A DNA stretch of 64,000 nucleotides, from assembly GCA_020636535.1 (NCBI GenBank), contig JACJXT010000011.1, positions 868,001-932,000 on the forward strand. The letters are read 5' to 3'. This document shows positions 36,216 through 44,601 of the stretch, in pieces. Below the pieces are notes generated by a model. That model was not told where the DNA came from. It did no database searches and worked only from the letters and a program-made list of their open reading frames with translations. The position numbers were made by a program, and so were the translations under genes. Every line of letters starts with the position of its first letter. Position 1 is the first letter of the stretch. The DNA is from Chitinophagales bacterium (GTDB lineage: Bacteria > Bacteroidota > Bacteroidia > Chitinophagales > JADIYW01).

Positions 36216-36890
36216 ATGAAAAATTATTGGTGGAAAATACTTGCTGTAATATGTCTTTTTTATTCATTAGTAGCTGGTTTACTGTTCAATGTTCCTGAGT
36301 TAAATATCTTAGAAGAATCTATTAGAAATTTGTTTTTTCATGTGCCAATGTGGTTCAGCATGATGTTTTTAATGTTTTTGTCTTTATTTTATAGCATTAA
36401 GTATTTAAGCACACAGAATCCATTAGATGATATTAAAGCAGCTAACTACGCAAAAGTTGGTTTTGTTTTTGGTTTATTGGGAATTATCACTGGTTCAATT
36501 TGGGCAAAAGCAACTTGGGGAAAATTTTGGGTGTTTCAAGAAGTAAAACTCAATGGTGCTGCTGCGGCTATATTGGTATATGTAGCTTATTTTATTTTGC
36601 GAAATTCTTTTTCAGACGAACAAATGAAAGCTCGTTTAAGTGCAGTATATAACATATTCTCATTTGTCATGTTTATGGTGTTGATTAATGTTATTCCAAG
36701 AATTACAGATTCATCACTACATCCAGGAAATGGCGGAAATCCTGGTTTTAATGCCTACGATTTAGATAATAATTTGCGTTTGGTATTTTATCCAGCAGTT
36801 ATTGGTTGGATATTATTAAGCTATTGGATAGCACAAATTTTAATAAGACTTGACAAATTAGAAAGAAAAATTTTAAATTTAGAATTATAA
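36216..36890 (+). CDS. ccmC: Cytochrome c biogenesis protein CcmC/CcsA family
   Basis: 224 residues from ATG 36216, preferred because it opens on MKNYWWKILAV 2 nt after the ccmB stop (ATG 36201 would overlap ccmB). Six membrane helices; conserved FFHVPMWF, GSIWAKATWG, SAVYNIFSF, SLHPGNGGNPGFNAYD and FYPAVIGWILLSYW. CcmC loads haem on CcmE in the periplasm. Where CcmC proteins usually have a W-x-W-D type haem-handling motif, this one reads GKFWVFQEVKLNGAA, so the Asp-Pro is missing. The rest of the protein looks intact. Confidence 0.9.
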   Translation: MKNYWWKILAVICLFYSLVAGLLFNVPELNILEESIRNLFFHVPMWFSMMFLMFLSLFYSIKYLSTQNPLDDIKAANYAKVGFVFGLLGIITGSIWAKATWGKFWVFQEVKLNGAAAAILVYVAYFILRNSFSDEQMKARLSAVYNIFSFVMFMVLINVIPRITDSSLHPGNGGNPGFNAYDLDNNLRLVFYPAVIGWILLSYWIAQILIRLDKLERKILNLEL

Positions 36891-36893
36891 GTT

Positions 36894-37037
36894 ATGGGAG
36901 ATTTAATATTAAGTAATGGTAAACTTACTGCTGTTTTTATTGTTATACTAATAATTTTTATTGGACTAATTGCTTTTCTTTTTTCAATCGATAGAAAAGT
37001 AAACCAATTAGAAGAACATCAAAAAAATAATATATGA
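36894..37037 (+). CDS. CcmD-like small membrane protein
   Basis: 47 residues: MGDLILSNGK, one membrane helix (LTAVFIVILIIFIGLIAFLF), then a charged tail (SIDRKVNQLEEHQKNNI). Size, single helix and position directly after ccmC fit CcmD, which helps release haem-loaded CcmE. The start is 3 nt after the ccmC stop, and the stop overlaps the next start (ATGA). Confidence 0.75.
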   Translation: MGDLILSNGKLTAVFIVILIIFIGLIAFLFSIDRKVNQLEEHQKNNI

Positions 37038-38449
37038 GTTCAGGTTCCAAATTTTACGAAAATGTACAAGCATATGTCGACCATGCTGCTAAGTACACTA
37101 AATTTGCTAAAGACAAAGGTTTAATGGAACAAATTAAATCGTGTAATGCTGTTTATCGAATAAAGTTTCCTGTAAAAATCAAAAATAAAATAGAAGTAAT
37201 TGAAGCTTATCGCGTACAACACAGTCACCACCAATTGCCAACAAAAGGTGGAATTAGATATAGTGATATGGTTGACCAAGAAGAAGTAATGGCTTTGGCT
37301 TCATTAATGACTTACAAATGTGCTGTAGTAAATGTGCCATTTGGTGGTGCAAAAGGTGGTATTAAAATCGATACCAAAAAATATAATGTAGAAGATATTG
37401 AAAAAATTACTCGACGATATACTTTCGAACTTATTAAAAAAGGATTTATTGGTCCATCTTTAGATGTGCCTGCTCCAGACTACGGTACTGGTCCTCGAGA
37501 AATGAGTTGGATTGCAGATACATACATTCAGTTCAATCAGTCGCAAATAGATGCACATGGTTGTGTTACAGGAAAACCAGTTTCTAATGGTGGTATTCAT
37601 GGCAGAACAGAAGCAACAGGTAGAGGTGTTTTTTATGGTATAAGACATGCATGTTCGTTTAAAGAAGATATGGAAAAATTAGGTTTGTCGGTTGGTATTG
37701 AAGGTAAAAAAGTATGTGTACAAGGTTTTGGAAATGTAGGTTATCACACAGCTAAAATTATGTTTGATAATGGTGTTGTGATAGTCGGAATTTCAGAAAA
37801 AGAAGGTACACTATACAACAAAGAAGGAATTGATGTTAATGATTTGAAGAAATATCAAATAAAAAAAGGAACAATACGAAATTATCCAAATGCTACATTT
37901 TTTCCAGATCCAAATTATATTATCGAATTAGATTGCGATATATTAGTTCCTGCTGCATTAGAGTCTACAATAACAAAAGCCAATGCCAAAAAAGTAAAAG
38001 CAAAAATTATTGGCGAAGGTGCAAACGGACCAGTTACTCAAGAAGCAGATGAAATTTTAAGAGAGAAAGGTGTGATGATAATTCCAGACATGTATTTGAA
38101 TGCTGGTGGTGTTACCGTTTCTTATTTCGAATGGTTAAAAAATTTATCGCATGTGAGTTTTGGACGAATGGACAACCGTTTTCAAGATAATGCATTTGGC
38201 AACATATTAAATATAGTTGAAAGTACAACTGGAAAAAAAATCACCAAAAAACAAAGAGACTTAGTACATGGTGCAGATGAGTTGGCTTTGGTAAATTCTG
38301 GTTTAGAAGATACCATGATAGAAGCATATAATAATATTAGAAGTGTACTAAAAAAACACAGAGCCATTAAAGATTTGAGAACAGCTGCCTATGTTTACGC
38401 ACTAGATAAAATAGGAACAGCATATCAAGAAATGGGCGTATTTCCATAA
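37034..38449 (+). CDS. gdhA: Glutamate dehydrogenase (Glu/Leu/Phe/Val family)
   Basis: 471 residues. The substrate region has PTKGGIRYSDMVDQEEVMAL and the catalytic-lysine segment KCAVVNVPFGGAKGGI. The nucleotide-binding fold has VCVQGFGNVGYHTA. The GlyAlaAsn segment GEGANGPVT is present. It interconverts glutamate and 2-oxoglutarate with NAD(P). The start overlaps the ccmD-like stop, which makes the gene part of the ccm transcript although the functions are unrelated. Cofactor choice cannot be read safely. Confidence 0.93.
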   Translation: MSSGSKFYENVQAYVDHAAKYTKFAKDKGLMEQIKSCNAVYRIKFPVKIKNKIEVIEAYRVQHSHHQLPTKGGIRYSDMVDQEEVMALASLMTYKCAVVNVPFGGAKGGIKIDTKKYNVEDIEKITRRYTFELIKKGFIGPSLDVPAPDYGTGPREMSWIADTYIQFNQSQIDAHGCVTGKPVSNGGIHGRTEATGRGVFYGIRHACSFKEDMEKLGLSVGIEGKKVCVQGFGNVGYHTAKIMFDNGVVIVGISEKEGTLYNKEGIDVNDLKKYQIKKGTIRNYPNATFFPDPNYIIELDCDILVPAALESTITKANAKKVKAKIIGEGANGPVTQEADEILREKGVMIIPDMYLNAGGVTVSYFEWLKNLSHVSFGRMDNRFQDNAFGNILNIVESTTGKKITKKQRDLVHGADELALVNSGLEDTMIEAYNNIRSVLKKHRAIKDLRTAAYVYALDKIGTAYQEMGVFP

Positions 38450-38519
38450 ATAGGAACTTATTTTGCATTTAGTTTGTTGTATTCTTGAAAATAAATATCT
38501 AATTTTAAAGAAAAGACTA

Positions 38520-38774
38520 ATGAGTACTAAACTAACATTGACCATGGAAAAAGAAGTTGTCGAAGTTGCTAAAGCATATGCTAAAGAAAATGGGCAAAGT
38601 CTTTCTGAAATAGTAGAAAGTTATTTTAAGTTGATAGCGATAAAAAGAAGTCAAAGAAAATCAAAACACCGTGATTCAAATATAAATAAGTATAGAGGAA
38701 TAATTAAAATAGATGAATCAATAGATTATAAACATATTTTAGAGGAAGAATTATCTAAAAAGTATGATATATAG
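38520..38774 (+). CDS. Antitoxin of a PIN-domain TA module (DUF6364-like)
   Basis: 84 residues from ATG 38520 (an in-frame codon at 38463 would extend into the promoter region and is unlikely). The N-terminal part STKLTLTMEKEVVEVAKAYA followed by KENGQSLSEIVESYF is a ribbon-helix-helix pattern. The C-terminal tail (ESIDYKHILEEELSKKYDI) is the probable toxin-wrapping part. The gene overlaps the PIN gene by 11 nt. DNA binding and autorepression are inferred from the fold. Confidence 0.82.
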   Translation: MSTKLTLTMEKEVVEVAKAYAKENGQSLSEIVESYFKLIAIKRSQRKSKHRDSNINKYRGIIKIDESIDYKHILEEELSKKYDI

Positions 38775-39204
38775 ATTGTTTATAGATTCAGATGTTATTA
38801 TAGATTTTTTCACCAATAGAACTCCATTTGCAGATTCAGCTAGCCAACTTTTAGAGCTAAACCATAAGGGCGAAATTACCTTATATTTGTCTGCATTGTC
38901 TATAAATAATATTTATTATATATTAAGAAAATTTTTAGGTCATAAAAAATCAATAGAAGTTATTGAATCATTGATTGATATAACTGAAATAATAGGAACA
39001 ACTAAAAAAGAAATAATGGAAGCTCTAAAAAATAATTTTTCAGATTTTGAAGATGCTATTCAATATACTTCTGCATTAAAAATTGAAAAATTAGATGCAA
39101 TAATCACAAGAAATACTAAAGATTATAAACAATCGTCCATTCCAGTAATGACGCCTAATGAATTTCTTAATTTTAAAGAAAACAATAAACAACAAGGAAT
39201 TTAA
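38764..39204 (+). CDS. PIN-domain ribonuclease toxin (VapC-like)
   Basis: 146 residues. PIN acidic residues are visible: FIDSDVIIDFF at the N terminus, the central helical region, DFEDAIQYTSAL (about 97-108) and the final AIITRNTKDYKQSSIPVMTP. These are the metal-binding acids of VapC-type RNases, which cut tRNA or rRNA. It overlaps its antitoxin gene and lies directly upstream of the AMP nucleosidase gene. Confidence 0.9.
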   Translation: MIYRLFIDSDVIIDFFTNRTPFADSASQLLELNHKGEITLYLSALSINNIYYILRKFLGHKKSIEVIESLIDITEIIGTTKKEIMEALKNNFSDFEDAIQYTSALKIEKLDAIITRNTKDYKQSSIPVMTPNEFLNFKENNKQQGI

Positions 39205-39217
39205 CTATATTTAAACA

Positions 39218-39988
39218 ATGAAATCTAAAGAAGAAATAGTAGAAAATTGGTTGGTAAGATATACAGGTACAGAGTTAAATGAATTTGGACAATATATACT
39301 ATTAACTAACTTTAATAAATACATCTATAAATTTGCAGAACTCAATCAAGTAGAAGTAAAAGGACTAAATACACCAATGATTAATGCTACTGCAAATAAT
39401 ATTACCATTATTAATTTTGGAATGGGAAGTCCAGTTGCAGCAACTATGCTCGATTTATTGTCGGCCATTAAACCTAAAGCCGTATTGTTTTTAGGAAAAT
39501 GTGGAGGACTCAAAAAGAAAAATGAAATTGGCGATTTTGTTTTGCCAATTGCTGCTATTCGTGGTGAAGGTACTAGTAACGATTATTTTCCACCAGAAGT
39601 GCCAGCACTACCATCGTTTGCACTACAAAAAGCCATTTCTACTGCTATTAGAGAAAACGAATTAGACTATTGGACAGGCACTGTTTATACTACCAACAGA
39701 CGCGTTTGGGAACACGATGAAAAGTTTAAAAAGTATCTACGAAAAATTAGAGCTATGGCAATTGATATGGAAACAGCTACCATTTTTACAGTAGCATTTG
39801 CTAATGCTATTCCAGTTGGAGCATTGCTATTAGTGTCCGACCAACCTATGATTCCAGAAGGCGTTAAAACAGAAGAAAGTGATAAAATTGTTACTAAAAA
39901 TTTTGTAGACTTACACTTAAAAGTAGGCATTGATGCACTACATCAAATTATGGAGCAAAAAACAACCATCAAACACTTAAAATTTTAA
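39218..39988 (+). CDS. amn: AMP nucleosidase (PNP/UDP phosphorylase family)
   Basis: 256 residues, the short Bacteroidota form. It has the family core FGMGSPVAATMLDLLSAIKP, VLFLGKCGGL, EGTSNDYFPPEVPALP and the catalytic AIDMETATIFTVAFA, followed by LLLVSDQPM. It hydrolyses AMP to adenine and ribose 5-phosphate in purine salvage. The long regulatory N-terminal domain of E. coli Amn is absent. Related nucleosidases are the alternative call. Confidence 0.88.
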   Translation: MKSKEEIVENWLVRYTGTELNEFGQYILLTNFNKYIYKFAELNQVEVKGLNTPMINATANNITIINFGMGSPVAATMLDLLSAIKPKAVLFLGKCGGLKKKNEIGDFVLPIAAIRGEGTSNDYFPPEVPALPSFALQKAISTAIRENELDYWTGTVYTTNRRVWEHDEKFKKYLRKIRAMAIDMETATIFTVAFANAIPVGALLLVSDQPMIPEGVKTEESDKIVTKNFVDLHLKVGIDALHQIMEQKTTIKHLKF

Positions 39989-39994
39989 AAAAAA

Positions 39995-40621
39995 ATGTTT
40001 AAAAAGATACTATTTATTACAATATTATTTTATAGTATAAATATTAAAGCAGAAGATATTTTAGATGTTATTTGCGATAGTATTTGTGCTTCATTTGAAA
40101 AACAAGATGTTTCAAAACTTTCTAGCAATCCAGAACTTTTATTTGGATTAGAAATATTAAAATATGCTCAGATGTATGAAGCAGAACTTAAATCCCAATA
40201 TAAATATGATATGGCTAAACTCAATTCTAAAACTGGAGAAAAACTTGGTGTTATTATGATTGGTGAAAAATTAGTATTTAGATGTCCAGAAACTTTTGCA
40301 AAAATATATAATAATTTAATTGATAAACAAGATGATTTTATAAATGAAAATACCAATGGAGTAATATCAACAGTACAAGGAAAGATTACAGTAGTAGAAG
40401 AAGGAGAATTTATATATCTTTTTATTGAAGATAAAAATCTAAAAAAAACAAAATTACTTTATCTAGAACATTTTCCTGGTGCTAATCAATTAATGGAAAA
40501 CTTTAACACGCTTGTAGGTAAATCTGTTATTATTGATTACGAAGACAAAGAATTCTTTAATGCCAAACTAAAAGAATATATCTACTATAAAGTAATCAAA
40601 CAAATAACTTTTGTCGAATAA
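39995..40621 (+). CDS. Exported protein of unknown function
   Basis: 208 residues. A signal peptide (FKKILFITILFYSINIKAED) is followed by a helical region (ILDVICDSICASFEKQDVSK and KYAQMYEAELKSQYKYDMAK) and a beta-rich C-terminal half (VISTVQGKITVVEEGEFIYL, LYLEHFPGANQLMENF). No family recognised. It starts 6 nt after the amn stop, so it is probably co-transcribed. Confidence 0.65.
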   Translation: MFKKILFITILFYSINIKAEDILDVICDSICASFEKQDVSKLSSNPELLFGLEILKYAQMYEAELKSQYKYDMAKLNSKTGEKLGVIMIGEKLVFRCPETFAKIYNNLIDKQDDFINENTNGVISTVQGKITVVEEGEFIYLFIEDKNLKKTKLLYLEHFPGANQLMENFNTLVGKSVIIDYEDKEFFNAKLKEYIYYKVIKQITFVE

Positions 40622-40824
40622 TATTGCCGTTATACATTTAGCGTCATTTAAGTAACCATGATTTCGTCATTCCGTAATTCCTTTTCCCATCAGTGTCACT
40701 CGAAGAGGACGCTGATGCTTTCTGATGCTTTCAAATCTACTCACTACTATTAATAAACAGAATATTAATCTAAAATTTCACTTAATTTCTTGTTAAACAT
40801 ACCTAAAATTCGTAATATTATGAT

Positions 40825-41535
40825 GTGAATTCAGAAGGTTTTAAGCACATAGAATGTAAGCATTGCTCACAAAGATTTTCGCATGTCATTTGCAATCCAG
40901 AAAACGATTATCATCATAGCATTGATACGCACAAAATATGTGCAACTTTTAAGAAAGGAGAGATGCTGTTTAAAGAAGGTGCTTATGCTACTGGAATTTT
41001 TTGTGTCAATCAAGGAAAAATTAAATTGTCTAAACTAGGAGAAGAAGGCAAAGAGCAGATAGTACGACTAGTAAAATCTGGCGATATTTTGGGTTATAAA
41101 GCACTACTTACAGGCAATAAATATTCTGGTTCAGCCATTGCTTTAGAAGATAGCAATGTATGTTTTATACCAAAAGATATATTTACGGGTATCTTAAAAA
41201 AAGATGCTAATCTTTCTTTCGAGATGATGAAGATTTTGTCTAACCAACTAAAATCTACCGAAGATGCACTCATGCACTTAGCACAAAAACCAGTTAGAGA
41301 AAGAGTAGCAGAAGTAGTATTGTATCTCAAAGAAACCTATGGTGTAGATGATGAAAACAACATCAATGTAACGCTTTCTAGAGAAGATTTTGCAAACATA
41401 GTTGGTACTGCAACCGAAACTTGTATTCGTTTTTTATCTGAAATGAAGAAAGAAGACATTATTGAAATGTCTGGCAAAAGAATAAAAATTGTCAATCAAG
41501 CTAAACTAGTCAGAACAGCTAATATTTTTGATTGA
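40825..41535 (+). CDS. Crp/Fnr-family regulator with N-terminal cysteine cluster
   Basis: 236 residues from GTG 40825 (the ATGs just upstream are out of frame or run into TGA). N-terminal cysteines at about 11, 14, 23 and 39 (CKHC, VIC, KIC) precede a cyclic-nucleotide-fold domain: FKKGEMLFKEGAYATGIFCV and IVRLVKSGDILGYKALLTG. A C-terminal HTH follows (LSREDFANIVGTATETCIRF). The cysteines suggest a possible Fe-S oxygen sensor like FNR (inference). It lies 156 nt upstream of the CcoI-type ATPase, which fits control of microaerobic respiration. Confidence 0.88.
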   Translation: MNSEGFKHIECKHCSQRFSHVICNPENDYHHSIDTHKICATFKKGEMLFKEGAYATGIFCVNQGKIKLSKLGEEGKEQIVRLVKSGDILGYKALLTGNKYSGSAIALEDSNVCFIPKDIFTGILKKDANLSFEMMKILSNQLKSTEDALMHLAQKPVRERVAEVVLYLKETYGVDDENNINVTLSREDFANIVGTATETCIRFLSEMKKEDIIEMSGKRIKIVNQAKLVRTANIFD

Positions 41536-41667
41536 TTGGTCAATCTGACTTTAACGAAGATGTTTTAAAAATCTTACTACTTACTACTAAAAATCTCACT
41601 ACTCATTACTCACTACCCAATACTATTCTACTGACTTTTATCATCTTTCCTTACACTAATTTCTGCT

Positions 41668-41675
41668 AACTTTGT
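41668..41675 (+). promoter_or_regulatory. Predicted -7 box upstream of the CcoI-type ATPase gene
   Basis: TAACTTTG matches TAnnTTTG and ends 16 nt before the TTG start. Confidence 0.45.
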
Positions 41676-41691
41676 CTTGTAAACTAAACAC

Positions 41692-44088
41692 TTGAGTAAA
41701 CATACAGAGAACGAATTACAATGTTTTCATTGTGGCGAAACTTGCGAAACCAAAGACATTCATTTGGAAGAAAAATATTTTTGCTGCACTGGTTGTAAAA
41801 CGGTTTTTGAAATTTTAAATCAAAACGGACTCTGCGATTACTACGAATTAAATAATCATCCAGGACTTACCAAAAAAGATAATATCAGACAAGACAAATA
41901 TGATATTTTAGATGATGAAACAGTAGCTTCAAAATTCATTCGTTTTAAAGATGATAATTTTACCAAAGTACAGTTTTATATTCCACAAATACATTGTAGT
42001 TCTTGTTTGTGGTTACTAGAAAATTTACCTATAATAAATGAAAATATATATTCATCTGTAGTTAATTTTGTAAATAAAGAAATTACTATTAGTTACAATC
42101 ATCACCAAATTTCAATTAAAGAATTGGTGTTGTTACTAGAACAATTAGGTTACGAACCTTATATTAGTTTTGAAAATACGACAGTACAACAATCAAAATC
42201 ATTTAATAAAAAAAGAATATATAAATTAGGTGTTGCAGGATTTTGTTTTGGCAATATCATGCTGTTTTCTTTTCCAGAATACTTTGCATTTAATGGTGAT
42301 ATTGTAGAACAATTTAAAAATTTATTTCGTGGACTAAATCTGCTGTTGTCGCTTCCAGTAGTATTTTATAGTGCTACAGAATTCTTTACAAGTGCTTACA
42401 AAGGTTTAAAAAATAAATATTTAAATATTGATGTTCCGTTGTCAATTGCTATAATTTTAACTTTTGTAAGAAGCATCTACGAAATAGCATTTAACATAGG
42501 TCCAGGTTTTTTCGATACACTTTCTGGTATCGTTTTCTTTATGTTGTTAGGAAGAGTAATACAAGACAAAACTTATCAGTCGCTTTCTTTTGAAAGAGAT
42601 TTTAAATCGTTTTTTCCATTAGCAGTTAATAAAATAGTAAATAATCATATTATTCCAACAACTATAGATAAAATTCAAGTCGATGATGTAATTGAAATTC
42701 ATCACAACGAATTAATTCCAGTTGACGGAATTTGTACCATAGGCAAACCAACAATCGATTATAGTTTTGTAACAGGAGAAAGTATGCCAGTAAATTTAAA
42801 TATTGGCGATTTAATTTATGCAGGAGGAAAACAAGTAGATGGAAAAATTCAAATGTTGGTAGTTAAAACACTCAATCAAAGTTATTTAACAGAGCTGTGG
42901 AATAATTCATCAGATGATAGTAATAAGGATACTAAATATGAAGATATTTTAAGTAAATATTTTACTATAGTTGTTTTATCAATAGCAGCATTGGCTTCTT
43001 TATATTGGATATTTCAAGGCAATTATCAAAAAGTGTTTGATGTATTAACTACTATTTTAATAATAGCTTGTCCATGTGCTTTGTTGCTGTCTGCATCTTT
43101 CACCTATGGAAATGTCATTAGAATTTTAGGAAAACATCAGTTCTTTGTCAAAAACAAATTAGTTATACAAAACTTAGCCAAAGTAAAATCAATAGTGTTC
43201 GATAAAACAGGAACATTAACCAATCTCAATAAAATGCAAGTCAATTATAACGGATTGCCTTTAGAAAATAATATAAAAATAAATATAAGTGCATTGGTAA
43301 ATCAATCTAATCATCCATTAAGTAAAGCTATAAAAACCTATTTAAAAGTAGAGCAGTTTCCACAAATCAAACACTATAAAAATACAGACGGAAAAGGCAT
43401 AGAAGCATGGATTGATGAACAGTATTATAAAATTGGCAGTGCTTCATTTGTTAAAGCACAAGACCAAATTCAGTCAACAGCAGTATATATATCAATAGAT
43501 AATCAATATATAGGTAGATTTGAAATACAACAAAACTATCGCAGTGGATTGCAACAACTCATTCAGCAATTACAAGACAAGTTTCAACTAGCAATTTTAT
43601 CTGGCGATAATAATCACGAAGAACAAAAGCTTAAAAAAGTATTTGGCAAAACAACAGCAATGTATTTTAACCAAATGCCAATAGATAAACAAAATTATAT
43701 TACAACACTACAACAAACAGAACCAGCGTTATTTATTGGTGATGGATTAAACGATGCAGGTGCATTAAAAACAGCTTCGGTTGGAATTGCAATAACAGAC
43801 AATACCAATAATTTCACACCAGCTTCCGATGCCATACTTCAAGCAGACAAACTGCCACTATTATATCAGTTGATAAAATTTAGTCAACAAGCACAGAAAG
43901 TAATATTAGGATCATTTTTAATATCATTAATTTATAATATAATAGGCATTTCCTTTGCAGTACAAGGTAAATTATCTCCAATAATAGCAGCTATTATTAT
44001 GCCAATAAGTACAGTTACCATCATTCTTTTTACTTTTATTAGCACACAAATATTGAGTAGTAGAATAAAAGAGAAACACCATTCTTAA
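41692..44088 (+). CDS. ccoI: Copper-type P1B ATPase, CcoI/FixI-like
   Basis: 798 residues from TTG 41692. An N-terminal Cys cluster (C11, C14, C18, C31, C32, C35) is followed by an HMA-like domain with HCSSC (C102, C105). Eight membrane helices, the TGES motif (361-364), CPC (460-462), phosphorylated Asp504 in DKTGT and GDGLND (683-688) complete a P1B ATPase. CcoI delivers copper for assembly of cbb3 oxidases. In many Bacteroidota ccoS and ccoN follow directly; here only repeats follow, so the oxidase genes lie elsewhere or are missing. Confidence 0.9.
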   Translation: MSKHTENELQCFHCGETCETKDIHLEEKYFCCTGCKTVFEILNQNGLCDYYELNNHPGLTKKDNIRQDKYDILDDETVASKFIRFKDDNFTKVQFYIPQIHCSSCLWLLENLPIINENIYSSVVNFVNKEITISYNHHQISIKELVLLLEQLGYEPYISFENTTVQQSKSFNKKRIYKLGVAGFCFGNIMLFSFPEYFAFNGDIVEQFKNLFRGLNLLLSLPVVFYSATEFFTSAYKGLKNKYLNIDVPLSIAIILTFVRSIYEIAFNIGPGFFDTLSGIVFFMLLGRVIQDKTYQSLSFERDFKSFFPLAVNKIVNNHIIPTTIDKIQVDDVIEIHHNELIPVDGICTIGKPTIDYSFVTGESMPVNLNIGDLIYAGGKQVDGKIQMLVVKTLNQSYLTELWNNSSDDSNKDTKYEDILSKYFTIVVLSIAALASLYWIFQGNYQKVFDVLTTILIIACPCALLLSASFTYGNVIRILGKHQFFVKNKLVIQNLAKVKSIVFDKTGTLTNLNKMQVNYNGLPLENNIKINISALVNQSNHPLSKAIKTYLKVEQFPQIKHYKNTDGKGIEAWIDEQYYKIGSASFVKAQDQIQSTAVYISIDNQYIGRFEIQQNYRSGLQQLIQQLQDKFQLAILSGDNNHEEQKLKKVFGKTTAMYFNQMPIDKQNYITTLQQTEPALFIGDGLNDAGALKTASVGIAITDNTNNFTPASDAILQADKLPLLYQLIKFSQQAQKVILGSFLISLIYNIIGISFAVQGKLSPIIAAIIMPISTVTIILFTFISTQILSSRIKEKHHS

Positions 44089-44601
44089 AATTAGCTTTTC
44101 GTGATGTCAGAAGTTTCTTTTCGTAGCGTCGGCAGTTTCTTTCCCACAATATCAAAATATAAAGCATAACGCTGTTTTGAATACTACTTAAGTATTAGAA
44201 CTAGAAGTATAAAATACTTCAATTTGAGTAACCATGGGTGCAACTCATGGTATAATAAAGTACTTAATGCATAATTTGTAATAAAGCTAAATACGATTAG
44301 ACTGCTACTCAATAGTAGCTTATTTATACAAAAGTACAAAGTAGTTTATATCAATAATAATGGATAATTTTTAGATATATGAGACTTAAACTATCTTATT
44401 GTATAACATAAAATGCTCATTACTAGCAATATAAACATATAGTGATAAACCTTAATAGGTGTATTTGACAATCTTGTATCTAGTTTGATTAAAAAAAAAA
44501 TTAACTTTTTTTACCATAAGTGTTTTGTTTTTACAAATTTTAACTTAAATTTACACCAAAGAAGAATTTAATACCAATTATAAAAACAAAAACTTTTTTA
44601 T
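44089..44601. repeat. Intergenic region with hairpin repeats
   Basis: No gene. It contains GTCAGAAGTTTCTTTTCG near 44114, like the TA downstream repeat, and a reversed copy of the composite element (44203-44252: GAAGTAT/ATACTTC then ACCATG/CATGGT). Past 44290 only AT-rich sequence and the upstream region of the large secreted-protein gene remain. Confidence 0.6.
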
